NCBI GenBank assembly: GCA_050485905.1
Contig: JBJHCH010000028.1
Span: 1 to 34,280, forward strand
DNA: 34,280 nucleotides
From: JAWLCA01 sp050485905
GTDB lineage: Bacteria > Pseudomonadota > Alphaproteobacteria > Rhodobacterales > Rhodobacteraceae
Reading direction: 5' to 3'
Part shown: positions 10,122 to 17,679 of the stretch, one piece after another
How the letters are laid out: every line of letters starts with the position of its first letter
Numbering within the stretch: the stretch's first letter is position 1
Notes under the pieces: model-generated
What the model was told of the DNA's origin: nothing
Seen by the model: only the letters and a program-made list of their open reading frames with translations
Databases searched by the model: none
Program-made: the position numbers and the translations under genes

Positions 10122-10945
10122 AGTGCCCTCAGCATCTTCTTGGCCTGCTCCTGATCGTCCGCTTCGGCGGCGGCATCCTCGGCGGCGGACTTGCGCATGG
10201 CAGTCCAGTCCTCCTCGCCGTAGATGCGCGTCAGCACCGTCTCTGTCAGCCCGACCGGCGGGCCGTCGAACACCACCCGGCCAGCCTGCAGCCCGATGAT
10301 CCGGTCGGCGAACTGCTGGGCGAGCACCACGTCATGGATGTTGATGATCGCGGGCAGCCCCCGCTCGCGGCAGATCTCGACGATCAGCCGCATGATCTGG
10401 CGCGAGGTCTTCGGGTCGAGGCTGGCGGTCGGCTCGTCGATCAGCAGAAGTTCCGGATCCTGTTCCAGCGCGCGGGCGATGCCCACCCGCTGCCGCTGGC
10501 CGCCCGAAAGCGCATCGGCACGCTTGTCGGCATGGGCGGACAGACCCACCCGATCAAGCAGGGCAAAGGCCTTGGCGATGTCGGCACCGGGAAAGCGGCG
10601 CGTGAAGCTGCGCCAGAAGGGGACGTAGCCGAGACGGCCCGACAGGACGTTTTCCATCACCGTCAACCGCTCGACCAGGGCGTATTCCTGAAAGATCATG
10701 CCGATGCGCCGCCGCGCCCGGCGCAAGTCGCCCGACCGCAGGCGCGTGATGTCAAGATTGCCAAGTCTCACGCTGCCCGATGTCGGTTCCACCAGACGAT
10801 TGACGCAGCGGATGAGGGTGGACTTGCCCGCACCGGACGGGCCGATGAGCCCCACCACCTGCCCCTCTGGCACGTCGAAGCTGACGTCGGTCAGTGCCTT
10901 GTCGCCGGTCTTGTAGACCTTGGTCAGGTTCTCGACACGCAGCAT
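10118..10945 (-). CDS. phnC: Phosphonate-type ABC transporter ATP-binding protein (PhnC)
   Basis: This 275-residue ATPase drives the PhnD/PhnE importer. It shows Walker A GPSGAGKST (residues 35-43), the signature LSGGQ (146-150), Walker B LLLIDE (166-171) and the late IIGLQAGRVVFDG stretch typical of PhnC. I place the start at the ATG at 10945, because AAAGGAG lies seven bases upstream of it (forward CTCCTTT at 10953-10959). An upstream in-frame ATG at 10966 would place that ribosome site inside the gene. A strong hairpin lies between phnD and phnC and may lower expression of the ATPase relative to the binding protein. The C-terminal ~35 residues are rich in Ala, Glu and Asp and are poorly conserved. 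Confidence 0.92.
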   Translation of the reverse strand: MLRVENLTKVYKTGDKALTDVSFDVPEGQVVGLIGPSGAGKSTLIRCVNRLVEPTSGSVRLGNLDITRLRSGDLRRARRRIGMIFQEYALVERLTVMENVLSGRLGYVPFWRSFTRRFPGADIAKAFALLDRVGLSAHADKRADALSGGQRQRVGIARALEQDPELLLIDEPTASLDPKTSRQIMRLIVEICRERGLPAIINIHDVVLAQQFADRIIGLQAGRVVFDGPPVGLTETVLTRIYGEEDWTAMRKSAAEDAAAEADDQEQAKKMLRAL

Positions 10946-10971
10946 GCCGGGGCTCCTTTGGGTCATGGGAA

Positions 10972-10999
10972 AACGGCAGGCGGCGAACCGCCTGCCGTT
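10972..10999 (-). terminator. UUCG-loop hairpin between phnD and phnC
   Basis: A perfect 12-bp stem, AACGGCAGGCGG with CCGCCTGCCGTT, closes a four-base loop that reads UUCG on the minus strand, an exceptionally stable tetraloop. TTTTCCC follows on that strand. This looks like a partial terminator or a 3'-end stabiliser for the phnD message. It would let the binding protein be made in excess of the membrane components, as is common in ABC importer operons. Confidence 0.65.
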
Positions 11000-11017
11000 C
11001 TGGTTCCGATCCGACGA

Positions 11018-11962
11018 TCAGTTGCAGGTGTATTCCACGCCCATTGCAGCGTCGATTTCGCGGATCACGCTCCAGTTCTCCTGAAAGGTGATCGGGATGA
11101 ACTGCGCCTCGCCCGACCGCTCGAATTCGGCCTGCAGGGTCGTGCCTTCCCAGTCGAAGGAGAAGAACGCCTCGCGCACCTTTTCCTGCAGGTCGGGATG
11201 CAGGTTGTAGACGGTGCCGTAGCCGGTCGTGGGGAAGGTTTCGGACTGGTAGATGATGACGAACTGGTCATCGCTCACCACGCCGCGGTCGATCATGCGG
11301 GTCTTGACCGAGTTGGCGATGGCTGCAGCGTCATAGTCCTGGTTGGCGACGCCGAGGATCGAGTTGTCGTGGGCGCCCGAGAATGCCGGGGTGAAATCAG
11401 TGCCCGCGACCATGCCGTAGGAGGCCTCCATCAGAGCGGACGGCGCCTTGAAGCCGGAGTTGGAGGTTTCCGAGGTGAAGGCCATGGTGCGGCCCCGGAT
11501 CTCCTCGACCGTCTCGATGCCCGAGCCGGGGAAGGTGATGAACTCCATCTCGTAGCCAAAGCTGCCATCCTCGGCCGCCATCATGGCAAAGGGACGGAAG
11601 CCGGCGCAGGCAACCGCGAGAGGGTTCGACCCGGTGTTGAAGCCGGCAATGTGCAGCCGACCGGCGCGCATCGCCTCGATCTGGGCCGCGTTCGACTGAA
11701 CGGGGAAGAACTGCACCGGACGGCCCGTCACCTCTTCCATATGGGCCAGAAAGTCCGACCAGGCCTCGGCATAAACGGCCGGATCTTCGACGGGCGTGTA
11801 TGCGAAGACGAGGACCGACGGGTCCAGCCATTGGGATTCATCGGTCGGGATATCCGCGATCATGTCGCCGTCTTCGTCGACGAAGCGAGAGTCGAGCTGG
11901 AAGGCAGCGGCCGGCACCGCCATCAGTGCGGACATGGATACAGCGGCAAGCAAACGTGTCAT
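11018..11962 (-). CDS. phnD: Phosphonate-type periplasmic binding protein (PhnD)
   Basis: This 314-residue secreted protein has a signal peptide (MTRLLAAVSMSALMAVPAAA, probably cut near residue 20). The mature part is a PhnD/PtxB/HtxB-type binding protein. It shows VFAYTPVEDPAVYAEAW, then PVQSNAAQIEAMRAGRLHIAGFN and SETSNSGFKAPSALM, the usual ligand-loop region. It delivers a phosphonate, phosphite or related anion to the PhnC/PhnE/PhnE importer. The ATG at 11962 follows GAGG and begins the signal peptide; an extension to 12112 has no such signal and is rejected. Two tandem Pho-box-like sites lie 61-100 bases upstream, which supports induction by phosphate limitation. No phosphonate-degrading enzyme is encoded nearby. 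Confidence 0.9.
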   Translation of the reverse strand: MTRLLAAVSMSALMAVPAAAFQLDSRFVDEDGDMIADIPTDESQWLDPSVLVFAYTPVEDPAVYAEAWSDFLAHMEEVTGRPVQFFPVQSNAAQIEAMRAGRLHIAGFNTGSNPLAVACAGFRPFAMMAAEDGSFGYEMEFITFPGSGIETVEEIRGRTMAFTSETSNSGFKAPSALMEASYGMVAGTDFTPAFSGAHDNSILGVANQDYDAAAIANSVKTRMIDRGVVSDDQFVIIYQSETFPTTGYGTVYNLHPDLQEKVREAFFSFDWEGTTLQAEFERSGEAQFIPITFQENWSVIREIDAAMGVEYTCN

Positions 11963-12022
11963 GTCGAGGTTCCTCGATTTCAAGGTCGGATTGAAGCGAT
12001 GGCCCCCGAGTAGGCAGGCGGC

Positions 12023-12062
12023 GTGACATGTCGGTGAAGCCTTCGTGAAGTTTCGGCGACAC
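12023..12062 (-). promoter_or_regulatory. Tandem Pho-box-like repeats upstream of phnD
   Basis: On the minus strand four 7-base units, GTGTCGC (12062-12056), ACTTCAC (12051-12045), GCTTCAC (12040-12034) and ATGTCAC (12029-12023), recur every 11 bases with 4-base spacers. PhoB boxes are 7-base CTGTCAT/C direct repeats with the same 11-base period, so this reads as two adjacent boxes. The match to the TGTCAC core varies by unit, but the spacing is exact. Confidence 0.65.
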
Positions 12063-12283
12063 CGCCGGTCGCGCGCCGGAGCGTCACGCGGGACGCGCCG
12101 GCGCCCCAACAATAGTGCTGAAGCGTCAGTGGCAGAACCCGTTCGTCGGCCTGCTGTTCAAGCCGCATTCCGCGGACAGCGGCTTTCGCGAAACCCGGCG
12201 TTTCCCTCAGAAAACCAACCCGGCACAGGGGTGCGAGAACTGCTGCGGCATCGGGGTGACGTTTCGCCTTGTGGTCCCTTTCA

Positions 12284-12301
12284 CCGTCACGATAGTGTCA
12301 C
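12284..12301 (+). promoter_or_regulatory. Pho-box-like repeat upstream of the AfuA/AepX-type transporter operon
   Basis: CCGTCAC-gata-GTGTCAC forms an 18-base direct repeat with the 7+4+7 layout of a PhoB box, 66-83 bases upstream of the binding-protein ATG at 12367. A further TTTCAC begins at 12279. The rest of the 404-base gap (11963-12366) holds the phnD-side repeats at 12023-12062 and a short AAGCCGC/GCGGCTT inverted repeat (12160-12185). I see no further gene in it. Confidence 0.65.
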
Positions 12302-12366
12302 AAAAGCCGCGCCAGAGCGTGAGGCGAACTCGGATCTGGCACCAGCTTCGTTACAGGAGGAGACGA

Positions 12367-13362
12367 ATGATGAAGACGCGCGCGACCCTGATTGGCACTT
12401 TTCTGGCGGGCAGCATCCTGGCCAGCACGGCGCAGGCCCTGGTGATCTATACCAGCGTGGACGAGGAGAACGCATCGCGGATTCTGTCGGCCTTTACGGA
12501 AGCGACCGGGATCGATGTCCAGATGGTTTTCCTTTCCTCGGGTCCGGCGCTTTCCCGGATCGAGGCTGAGTCCAGCCGCCCGCAAGCCGATGTCTGGTTC
12601 GGCGCCCCGAGCGAGAACCATATCCTCGCACAGGAGCGCGGCCTGACCCAGGCCTACGTCTCGCAGAACGCCGCCGATCTGAGCGACGAGTTTCACGACG
12701 CGGACGGCTATTGGCATGCGATCTATACCAACCCGCTCGCGCTTGGTGTGCGCACGGACATTCTGGAGCAGCGCGGCGCCCCTGTGCCGGCAAGCTGGGA
12801 AGATCTGCTCAATCCCGACTATGCAGGGCTGATCCAGATGCCGTCGCCGCAATCGTCGGGGACAGCATATGCCGTAATCCTGACGCTGGCGGAATTGTGG
12901 GGCGAGGATCGGGCGTTCGAATTCATGCGCGACCTGAACCCCAACATCCAGACCTATACCCAAAGCGGAACCGCACCAAGCGGCGCGTTGGGCGTGGGCG
13001 AGACGCCTATCGCGCTGCAGTTTTCCCCCGGCTTCCTGAAACTCGCGGATGAGGGCTTTCCGGTAGAGGTCATCTTCCCCTCCGAAGGGGTCGGCTACGA
13101 AGTCGCGGCGGTGTCGATCCTCGAAGGCGCGTCCAATCTGGAGGATGCCCAGACGCTGGTAGACTGGATCACCTCGGCCGAGGGGCAGGCGCAGCTGACC
13201 GAGAACCGGACCTACTTCCTGCCGATCCGTGGCGATGTCAGTGCCGGTGAGGGTATCCCGTCACTGGACGAGATCAATCTGGTTTCCTACGATCCCGCCT
13301 ATGCGTCCGAGAACCGAGAGCGGCTGGTCGACCGCTGGGCCGACGAAGTTCTGGGGCAGTAA
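12367..13362 (+). CDS. ABC transporter periplasmic binding protein, AfuA/FbpA/AepX type
   Basis: This 331-residue protein has a signal peptide cut near residue 24 (after STAQA). The mature part begins VIYTSVDEENASRILSAF and continues with PQADVWFGAPSENHI and MPSPQSSGTAYAVI, characteristic of the binding-protein family that includes iron-binding FbpA, hexose-phosphate-binding AfuA and aminoethylphosphonate-binding AepX/PhnS. AGGAGG (12355-12360) precedes the ATG at 12367 by six bases, which fixes the start. Automatic annotation would probably call it an iron(III) binding protein. The upstream Pho-box-like site and the divergent phnDCEE operon point instead to a phosphorus compound such as 2-aminoethylphosphonate or a sugar phosphate. 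The sequence alone does not settle the ligand. Confidence 0.85.
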   Translation: MMKTRATLIGTFLAGSILASTAQALVIYTSVDEENASRILSAFTEATGIDVQMVFLSSGPALSRIEAESSRPQADVWFGAPSENHILAQERGLTQAYVSQNAADLSDEFHDADGYWHAIYTNPLALGVRTDILEQRGAPVPASWEDLLNPDYAGLIQMPSPQSSGTAYAVILTLAELWGEDRAFEFMRDLNPNIQTYTQSGTAPSGALGVGETPIALQFSPGFLKLADEGFPVEVIFPSEGVGYEVAAVSILEGASNLEDAQTLVDWITSAEGQAQLTENRTYFLPIRGDVSAGEGIPSLDEINLVSYDPAYASENRERLVDRWADEVLGQ

Positions 13363-13376
13363 GGAACGTCCAGAAG

Positions 13377-15050
13377 TTGAGAACTTCGCCTCCCTCAACG
13401 CTGCGCATCCTTGCGCGCGATCCGATCCTGCTTGCGCTGGTTCTGGTCATATTCGTGTCGATCGCGCTGTTCGTCGTCTACCCCCTGATCATGGTCTTTC
13501 TGGCCAGCTTTCAGGTCAGGGGGGATTGGACGCTGAGCAACTACGCGCTGATGGCTGAACGCAGGCTGTATCGTGCAGCCCTGTGGAACAGCCTCAGCGT
13601 GGGCACGCTGGTTGCGTTGCTGGGAGTGGTCATCGGGTATGTTGCAGCGTTCGTGCTGACGCGGCTTGATGTGCCGTTTCGTCGAACGCTGCACTACCTG
13701 ACCATGTTGCCGATCATTTCACCCCCCTTTGTATCGGCGGTCTCGATCCTGTTCCTGTTCGGCTTCAACGGGCTGATCACGCGGCAGGTGCTGGGGCTGC
13801 AGGACTTCAACATATACGGATTTCATGGCGTGCTCTGGTCGCAGGTCTTCACCTTTGCGCCGATCGCCTACCTGTCGCTGCGCGGCGTGCTGGCCTCTAT
13901 CAGCCCGACGCTGGAGGATGCGGCGCTGAACATGGGCGCATCCCGCTGGCAGACCTTCTGGAAGGTCACGCTGCCGCTCTCGGTTCCCGGAATCGCGAGC
14001 GCCTTCCTGATCGTTTTCATCGAGTCGATGGCCGATTTCGGTAACCCTCTGGTGCTCGCCGGGGCGGCCTTTCCGATGCTCGCCCCACAGGCCTATCTGG
14101 AGATTACCGGCTCGTTCAACCTGGCGCGCGGCGCCACGCTGGCGGTGATCCTGCTGCTGCCCTCGCTGACAGCCTTCGCGATCCAACGCTACTACCTGTC
14201 CAAGCGGCAGTATGTGACGATCACCGGGAAGCCCAGCAATACGGCCTCAAGGATCGTCAGCCCATTGATGAAATGGCTGTTGTATTCGTTCGTGGTTCTG
14301 TTCGCTCTGATCGTGGTGCTGTTCTACGGGGTCATCGTCGTGGGCGCGTTCACCCAGGTCTGGGGCTTCAACTATGCCTTCACGCTCGACCATTTCGCCT
14401 ATGTGTTTCAGGTGGGGTTCAAGACCGTCACCGACACGCTGCTCATCGCGGTGATCTCGACGCCGGTCAGCGGACTGCTGGGAATGATCATTGCCTTCCT
14501 GATTGTGCGCAAGACCTTCCCCGGAAAGGGTCTGCTGGAGTTCGGCTCCATCCTCAGCTACGCGGTGCCGGGAACGGTCGTGGGCATTGGCTACATCCTT
14601 GCCTTCAACGGACCGCCCATCATCCTGACCGGGACACTCACGATCCTCGTTCTGGCCTTCGTCTTCCGCTATGTGCCGGTCGGCATCCAGTCGGGCATGG
14701 CGATCCTGCGCCAGATCGACCCGTCGATTGAGGAGGCAGCCCAGAATCTGGGAGCCAGCACAATGCAGACATTCCGCAAGGTCACGCTGCCGCTGATCGC
14801 ACCGGCGTTCTTTACCGGGCTGGTCTATGCCTTTGTGCGCGCCATGACCGCAATCAGCGCGGCGATCTTCCTGGTCTCGGCCAACTGGAACCTGATGACC
14901 GTGCAGATCCTCAATCAGGTGGGTTCGGGGCGTCTGGGCGTGGCCGCAGCCTATTCCATCCTGGTCATCGCGATCGTGCTGGTCGCCATCGGCCTGATCA
15001 GCTTCTTCGTCGGGCGCATGACCCGGCACAGTTCGATGGTGCGTTTCTGA
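13377..15050 (+). CDS. ABC transporter permease, fused two-domain (AfuB/FbpB type)
   Basis: This 557-residue inner-membrane protein holds two permease domains in one chain, with about 12 hydrophobic segments. Each half carries an EAA loop: EDAALNMGASRWQTFWKVTL from residue 180, and EEAAQNLGASTMQTFRKVTL from residue 452. Fused permeases of this type occur in FbpB, AfuB and some aminoethylphosphonate transporters. The likely start is a TTG at 13377, 14 bases after the binding-protein stop, with AAGGA at 13361-13365; no ATG occurs before the first membrane segment. It is in one operon with the binding protein before it and the ATPase after it (one base gap). Confidence 0.88.
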   Translation: MRTSPPSTLRILARDPILLALVLVIFVSIALFVVYPLIMVFLASFQVRGDWTLSNYALMAERRLYRAALWNSLSVGTLVALLGVVIGYVAAFVLTRLDVPFRRTLHYLTMLPIISPPFVSAVSILFLFGFNGLITRQVLGLQDFNIYGFHGVLWSQVFTFAPIAYLSLRGVLASISPTLEDAALNMGASRWQTFWKVTLPLSVPGIASAFLIVFIESMADFGNPLVLAGAAFPMLAPQAYLEITGSFNLARGATLAVILLLPSLTAFAIQRYYLSKRQYVTITGKPSNTASRIVSPLMKWLLYSFVVLFALIVVLFYGVIVVGAFTQVWGFNYAFTLDHFAYVFQVGFKTVTDTLLIAVISTPVSGLLGMIIAFLIVRKTFPGKGLLEFGSILSYAVPGTVVGIGYILAFNGPPIILTGTLTILVLAFVFRYVPVGIQSGMAILRQIDPSIEEAAQNLGASTMQTFRKVTLPLIAPAFFTGLVYAFVRAMTAISAAIFLVSANWNLMTVQILNQVGSGRLGVAAAYSILVIAIVLVAIGLISFFVGRMTRHSSMVRF

Positions 15051-15051
15051 G

Positions 15052-16122
15052 ATGAGCCAACCCGTCACGATTGCCGGTCTGAGCAAGGTCTTTCCCTCGG
15101 CCGACCAGAAGGGCGCATCGGTTCACGCCGTGCGCGATGTCGACCTGTCGGTTTCCTCCGGTGAACTCGTCACGCTGCTTGGTCCGTCGGGTTGCGGCAA
15201 GACCACGCTCTTGCGCATGATCGCAGGTTTCGAGGAGCCGAGTTCCGGAGAAATCCGCTTTGGCGACCGGCTGATGAACAACGTGCCGCCGAACGGGCGC
15301 GACGCCACGATGGTCTTTCAGTCCTACGCCATCTTTCCGCATCTGGACGTGTTCGAGAATGTGGGCTTCGGTCTGCGCCTGAAATCCATTTCGCGCGCCG
15401 AAGCCAATCGCCGGATCGAGCGCGTGCTGGAGTTGACCGGCCTGTCCCAGATGGCCCGCCGCTCTCCCAGCCAGTTGTCTGGCGGCCAGCAGCAGCGCGT
15501 GGCCCTGGCCCGCGCCATCGTGATGGAGCCGCAGGTCCTGCTGTTCGACGAGCCGCTCTCGAACCTCGATGCAAAGCTGCGCGACCAGATGCGGGTCGAG
15601 ATCCGCGATCTGCAACAGCGCGTCGGCATCACCAGCCTTTACGTCACCCACGATCAGGTCGAGGCGATGAGTATTTCTGACCGGATCGTCGTGATGAACG
15701 GCGGCGTCATCGAGCAGATCGGGACACCGGTGGAGGTCTATGCGCGGCCGGCAACCCGCTTTGTCGCGGACTTCATTGGCAAGGCTAACTTCCTGACCGC
15801 GATAGTAGGCACCGGGGGCGAGCTTCGGGTCGGAGAGGCTGTGCTGAGCACGGGATACACGGGCAAGGCGGCCCAGGGCGAGACCGTGACGGTGCTGGTG
15901 CGTCCGGAAGCCGTTCGCCTGAGTGCGGAACCGCTGCCGCTGCGCGGTCGCGTGGTGCGCGCGATGTTCCTGGGCTCTGTCGCGGAATACCTGGTCGAGG
16001 TGGAGGGCGGCGCGCAATGGCTCGTCGACCAGCCGAACCCCGGCGCCGCAGGGCTTTTCTCGGTCGGTGACATCGTCGGGCTGGAGCCGGCCCCGAACGC
16101 GCTGCATATCGTCGCGTCCTGA
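15052..16122 (+). CDS. ABC transporter ATP-binding protein, AfuC/FbpC/PotA-like with TOBE domain
   Basis: The 356-residue ATPase energises the preceding importer. It has Walker A GPSGCGKTT (residues 44-52), Q-loop MVFQSYAIFPHL, signature LSGGQQQRVALARA, Walker B LLFDEPLSNLD and switch histidine YVTHDQVEAM. From about residue 245 comes a C-terminal TOBE-type regulatory domain (FIGKANFLTAIV, then VTVLVRPEAVRLSAE). The layout matches FbpC, AfuC and the ATPases of 2-aminoethylphosphonate transporters. It closes the three-gene operon; a short GC-rich hairpin follows within about 10 bases. Confidence 0.9.
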   Translation: MSQPVTIAGLSKVFPSADQKGASVHAVRDVDLSVSSGELVTLLGPSGCGKTTLLRMIAGFEEPSSGEIRFGDRLMNNVPPNGRDATMVFQSYAIFPHLDVFENVGFGLRLKSISRAEANRRIERVLELTGLSQMARRSPSQLSGGQQQRVALARAIVMEPQVLLFDEPLSNLDAKLRDQMRVEIRDLQQRVGITSLYVTHDQVEAMSISDRIVVMNGGVIEQIGTPVEVYARPATRFVADFIGKANFLTAIVGTGGELRVGEAVLSTGYTGKAAQGETVTVLVRPEAVRLSAEPLPLRGRVVRAMFLGSVAEYLVEVEGGAQWLVDQPNPGAAGLFSVGDIVGLEPAPNALHIVAS

Positions 16123-16132
16123 GGTTGCGGTG

Positions 16133-16152
16133 CGGGTTGCTCACGCAACCCG
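16133..16152 (+). terminator. Hairpin after the second transporter operon
   Basis: CGGGTTGC (16133-16140) pairs with GCAACCCG (16145-16152) around a four-base loop TCAC, 10 bases after the ATPase stop. There is no T-run, so it may be a weak terminator or a 3'-end stabiliser. Confidence 0.4.
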
Positions 16153-16548
16153 GCGTCCACGGTGGAGTCACGGGGTCAATTCCTCGCAGGGTTGGGACAA
16201 CAGCGCCGCATCGAAAGCGCAGATCAACACGACATTGCCGCAGCGCGTGACCGGAGTTTGCCCCGGGATCAGGCTGGCGCCTCGCCGCTGAACTTTGATC
16301 CGGTGGCGCCCTGAACCTCGACCGTTTCTGTCACCCCGCAAGGCCCGGTGGAGACACAAGGCGCTGATTGAGCGAAGGTCCCCGGCCGGTCGCGGTGGAG
16401 GGACTGCCAGCGCCGCACGAAGCGATCATCCCGGCGGCTCTAATGGCTACGGCTCTGGCATCCCGCGGCAATGCCTGCCACTGTCTGCCCTGCCCGCCGG
16501 TGGCGGGCGGCATCGCCAACCGGCCCGGCCGCAGCTAAGGACATCGCA
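16153..16548. other. Long intergenic stretch with no recognised gene
   Basis: About 400 bases between the transporter operon and the aminotransferase gene hold no reading frame that I recognise. A hairpin, GCCCGCC (16492-16498) with GGCGGGC (16502-16508), stands about 40 bases before the aminotransferase start. The remainder has an irregular base pattern unlike the neighbouring genes and could be a decayed gene or an insertion-sequence remnant, but no ends, target duplication or transposase motif could be found. Confidence 0.5.
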
Positions 16549-17667
16549 ATGAAGATCGAACCCTTCGGCGTCGAGATCTGGATGAACGCCTGGGAAACGA
16601 AATGCGAGTTGAACCTCGCCGAAACCTGCGTCGAAAGCCTGACCATCGCCGAACTGCTGGACCTGACCGGCCGCAACGCCCGCGATCTCTCGGCGCTGCT
16701 GCCGATGAAGATGACCTACGGCGCCATCGAGGGGTCGGAACGGCTGCGCGACGCCATCGCCGCGCTCTACGACCGGCAGGCACGCGGCAACATCGTCGTC
16801 ACCCACGGCACAATCGGCGCCAACATGCTGGTGCACCGCGCGCTGGTCGAACGCGGCGACCGCGTCATCTCCATCGTGCCGACCTATCAGCAGCACCATT
16901 CCATCCCCGCCAGCATCGGCGCCGACATGCACCTGCTGCCCCTGCACGCCGAAAACGACTGGCTGCCCGACCTGTCGGAACTTCGCGCGCTGGCCACGCC
17001 CGGCACGAAGCTGATCGCGCTGACCAACCCCAACAACCCCACCGGCGCCCTGATCGGGCGCGAGATGCTGGAGGAAATCGCCGCCATCGCCCGCGACGCC
17101 GGCGCCTGGGTGCTGTGCGACGAGGTCTATCGCGGGCTGGATCAGGACGGCCCCGGCACCACCGCCTCGATGGCCGACCTTTATGAACGCGGCATCAGCA
17201 CGGCGGGCATGTCCAAGGCCTACAGCCTGGCCGGGCTGCGCCTCGGCTGGGTCGCCGCACCGACAGAGGTGATCGAGGCGGTGATGATCCAGCGCGACTA
17301 TGACACGATCAGCGTGGGCCTGCTCGACGATCACTTCGCTGCGCTCGCGCTGGAAAACAGCGACCGGCTGCTCGCCCGCGCCCGCGCCATCACCCGCGGC
17401 AACCTCGCCATCCTGGCCGACTGGATCGCGCAGGAACCCCGGCTGGGCTGGGTGAAGCCGCGCTCGGGCACCACCGCGCTCGTGAAGTTCGACCTGCCGA
17501 TGACGTCGGAATCCTTCTGCATCGACCTGTTGCGCGAAACCGGGGTGATGTTCACCCCCGGCTCCGCCATGGGGATGGAGGGGCATCTGCGCATCGGCTA
17601 CGCCAACCACCCCGATATCCTGAAGGCCGGGCTGGCGCGCGTCTCCGACTTCCTCGCCCGGCACTGA
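16549..17667 (+). CDS. PLP-dependent aminotransferase, class I/II
   Basis: This 372-residue fold-type-I aminotransferase shows the substrate/PLP loop TNPNNPTGALI (159-169), Asp191 in CDEVYRG that contacts the pyridine nitrogen, and Lys223 in GMSKAYSLAGLRLGW as the Schiff-base lysine. It begins IEPFGVEIWMNAWETKCELN. It resembles uncharacterised aminotransferases distantly related to capreomycidine synthase; the amino donor is not known. AAGGA (16537-16541) lies seven bases before the ATG at 16549, so the open frame to 16471 is not used. bciA begins 12 bases after its stop, so the two are likely co-transcribed. A link to aminophosphonate use cannot be excluded, because a Pho-controlled transporter operon lies upstream, but it is not the usual class V PhnW. 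Confidence 0.88.
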   Translation: MKIEPFGVEIWMNAWETKCELNLAETCVESLTIAELLDLTGRNARDLSALLPMKMTYGAIEGSERLRDAIAALYDRQARGNIVVTHGTIGANMLVHRALVERGDRVISIVPTYQQHHSIPASIGADMHLLPLHAENDWLPDLSELRALATPGTKLIALTNPNNPTGALIGREMLEEIAAIARDAGAWVLCDEVYRGLDQDGPGTTASMADLYERGISTAGMSKAYSLAGLRLGWVAAPTEVIEAVMIQRDYDTISVGLLDDHFAALALENSDRLLARARAITRGNLAILADWIAQEPRLGWVKPRSGTTALVKFDLPMTSESFCIDLLRETGVMFTPGSAMGMEGHLRIGYANHPDILKAGLARVSDFLARH

Positions 17668-17679
17668 CGGGGCCGGCAG

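Noticed and set aside
16168..16359. Possible transposase fragment in the 16.2 kb gap
   Set aside because: The short frame shows no DDE or helix-turn-helix motif that I can recognise and no insertion-sequence ends were found.
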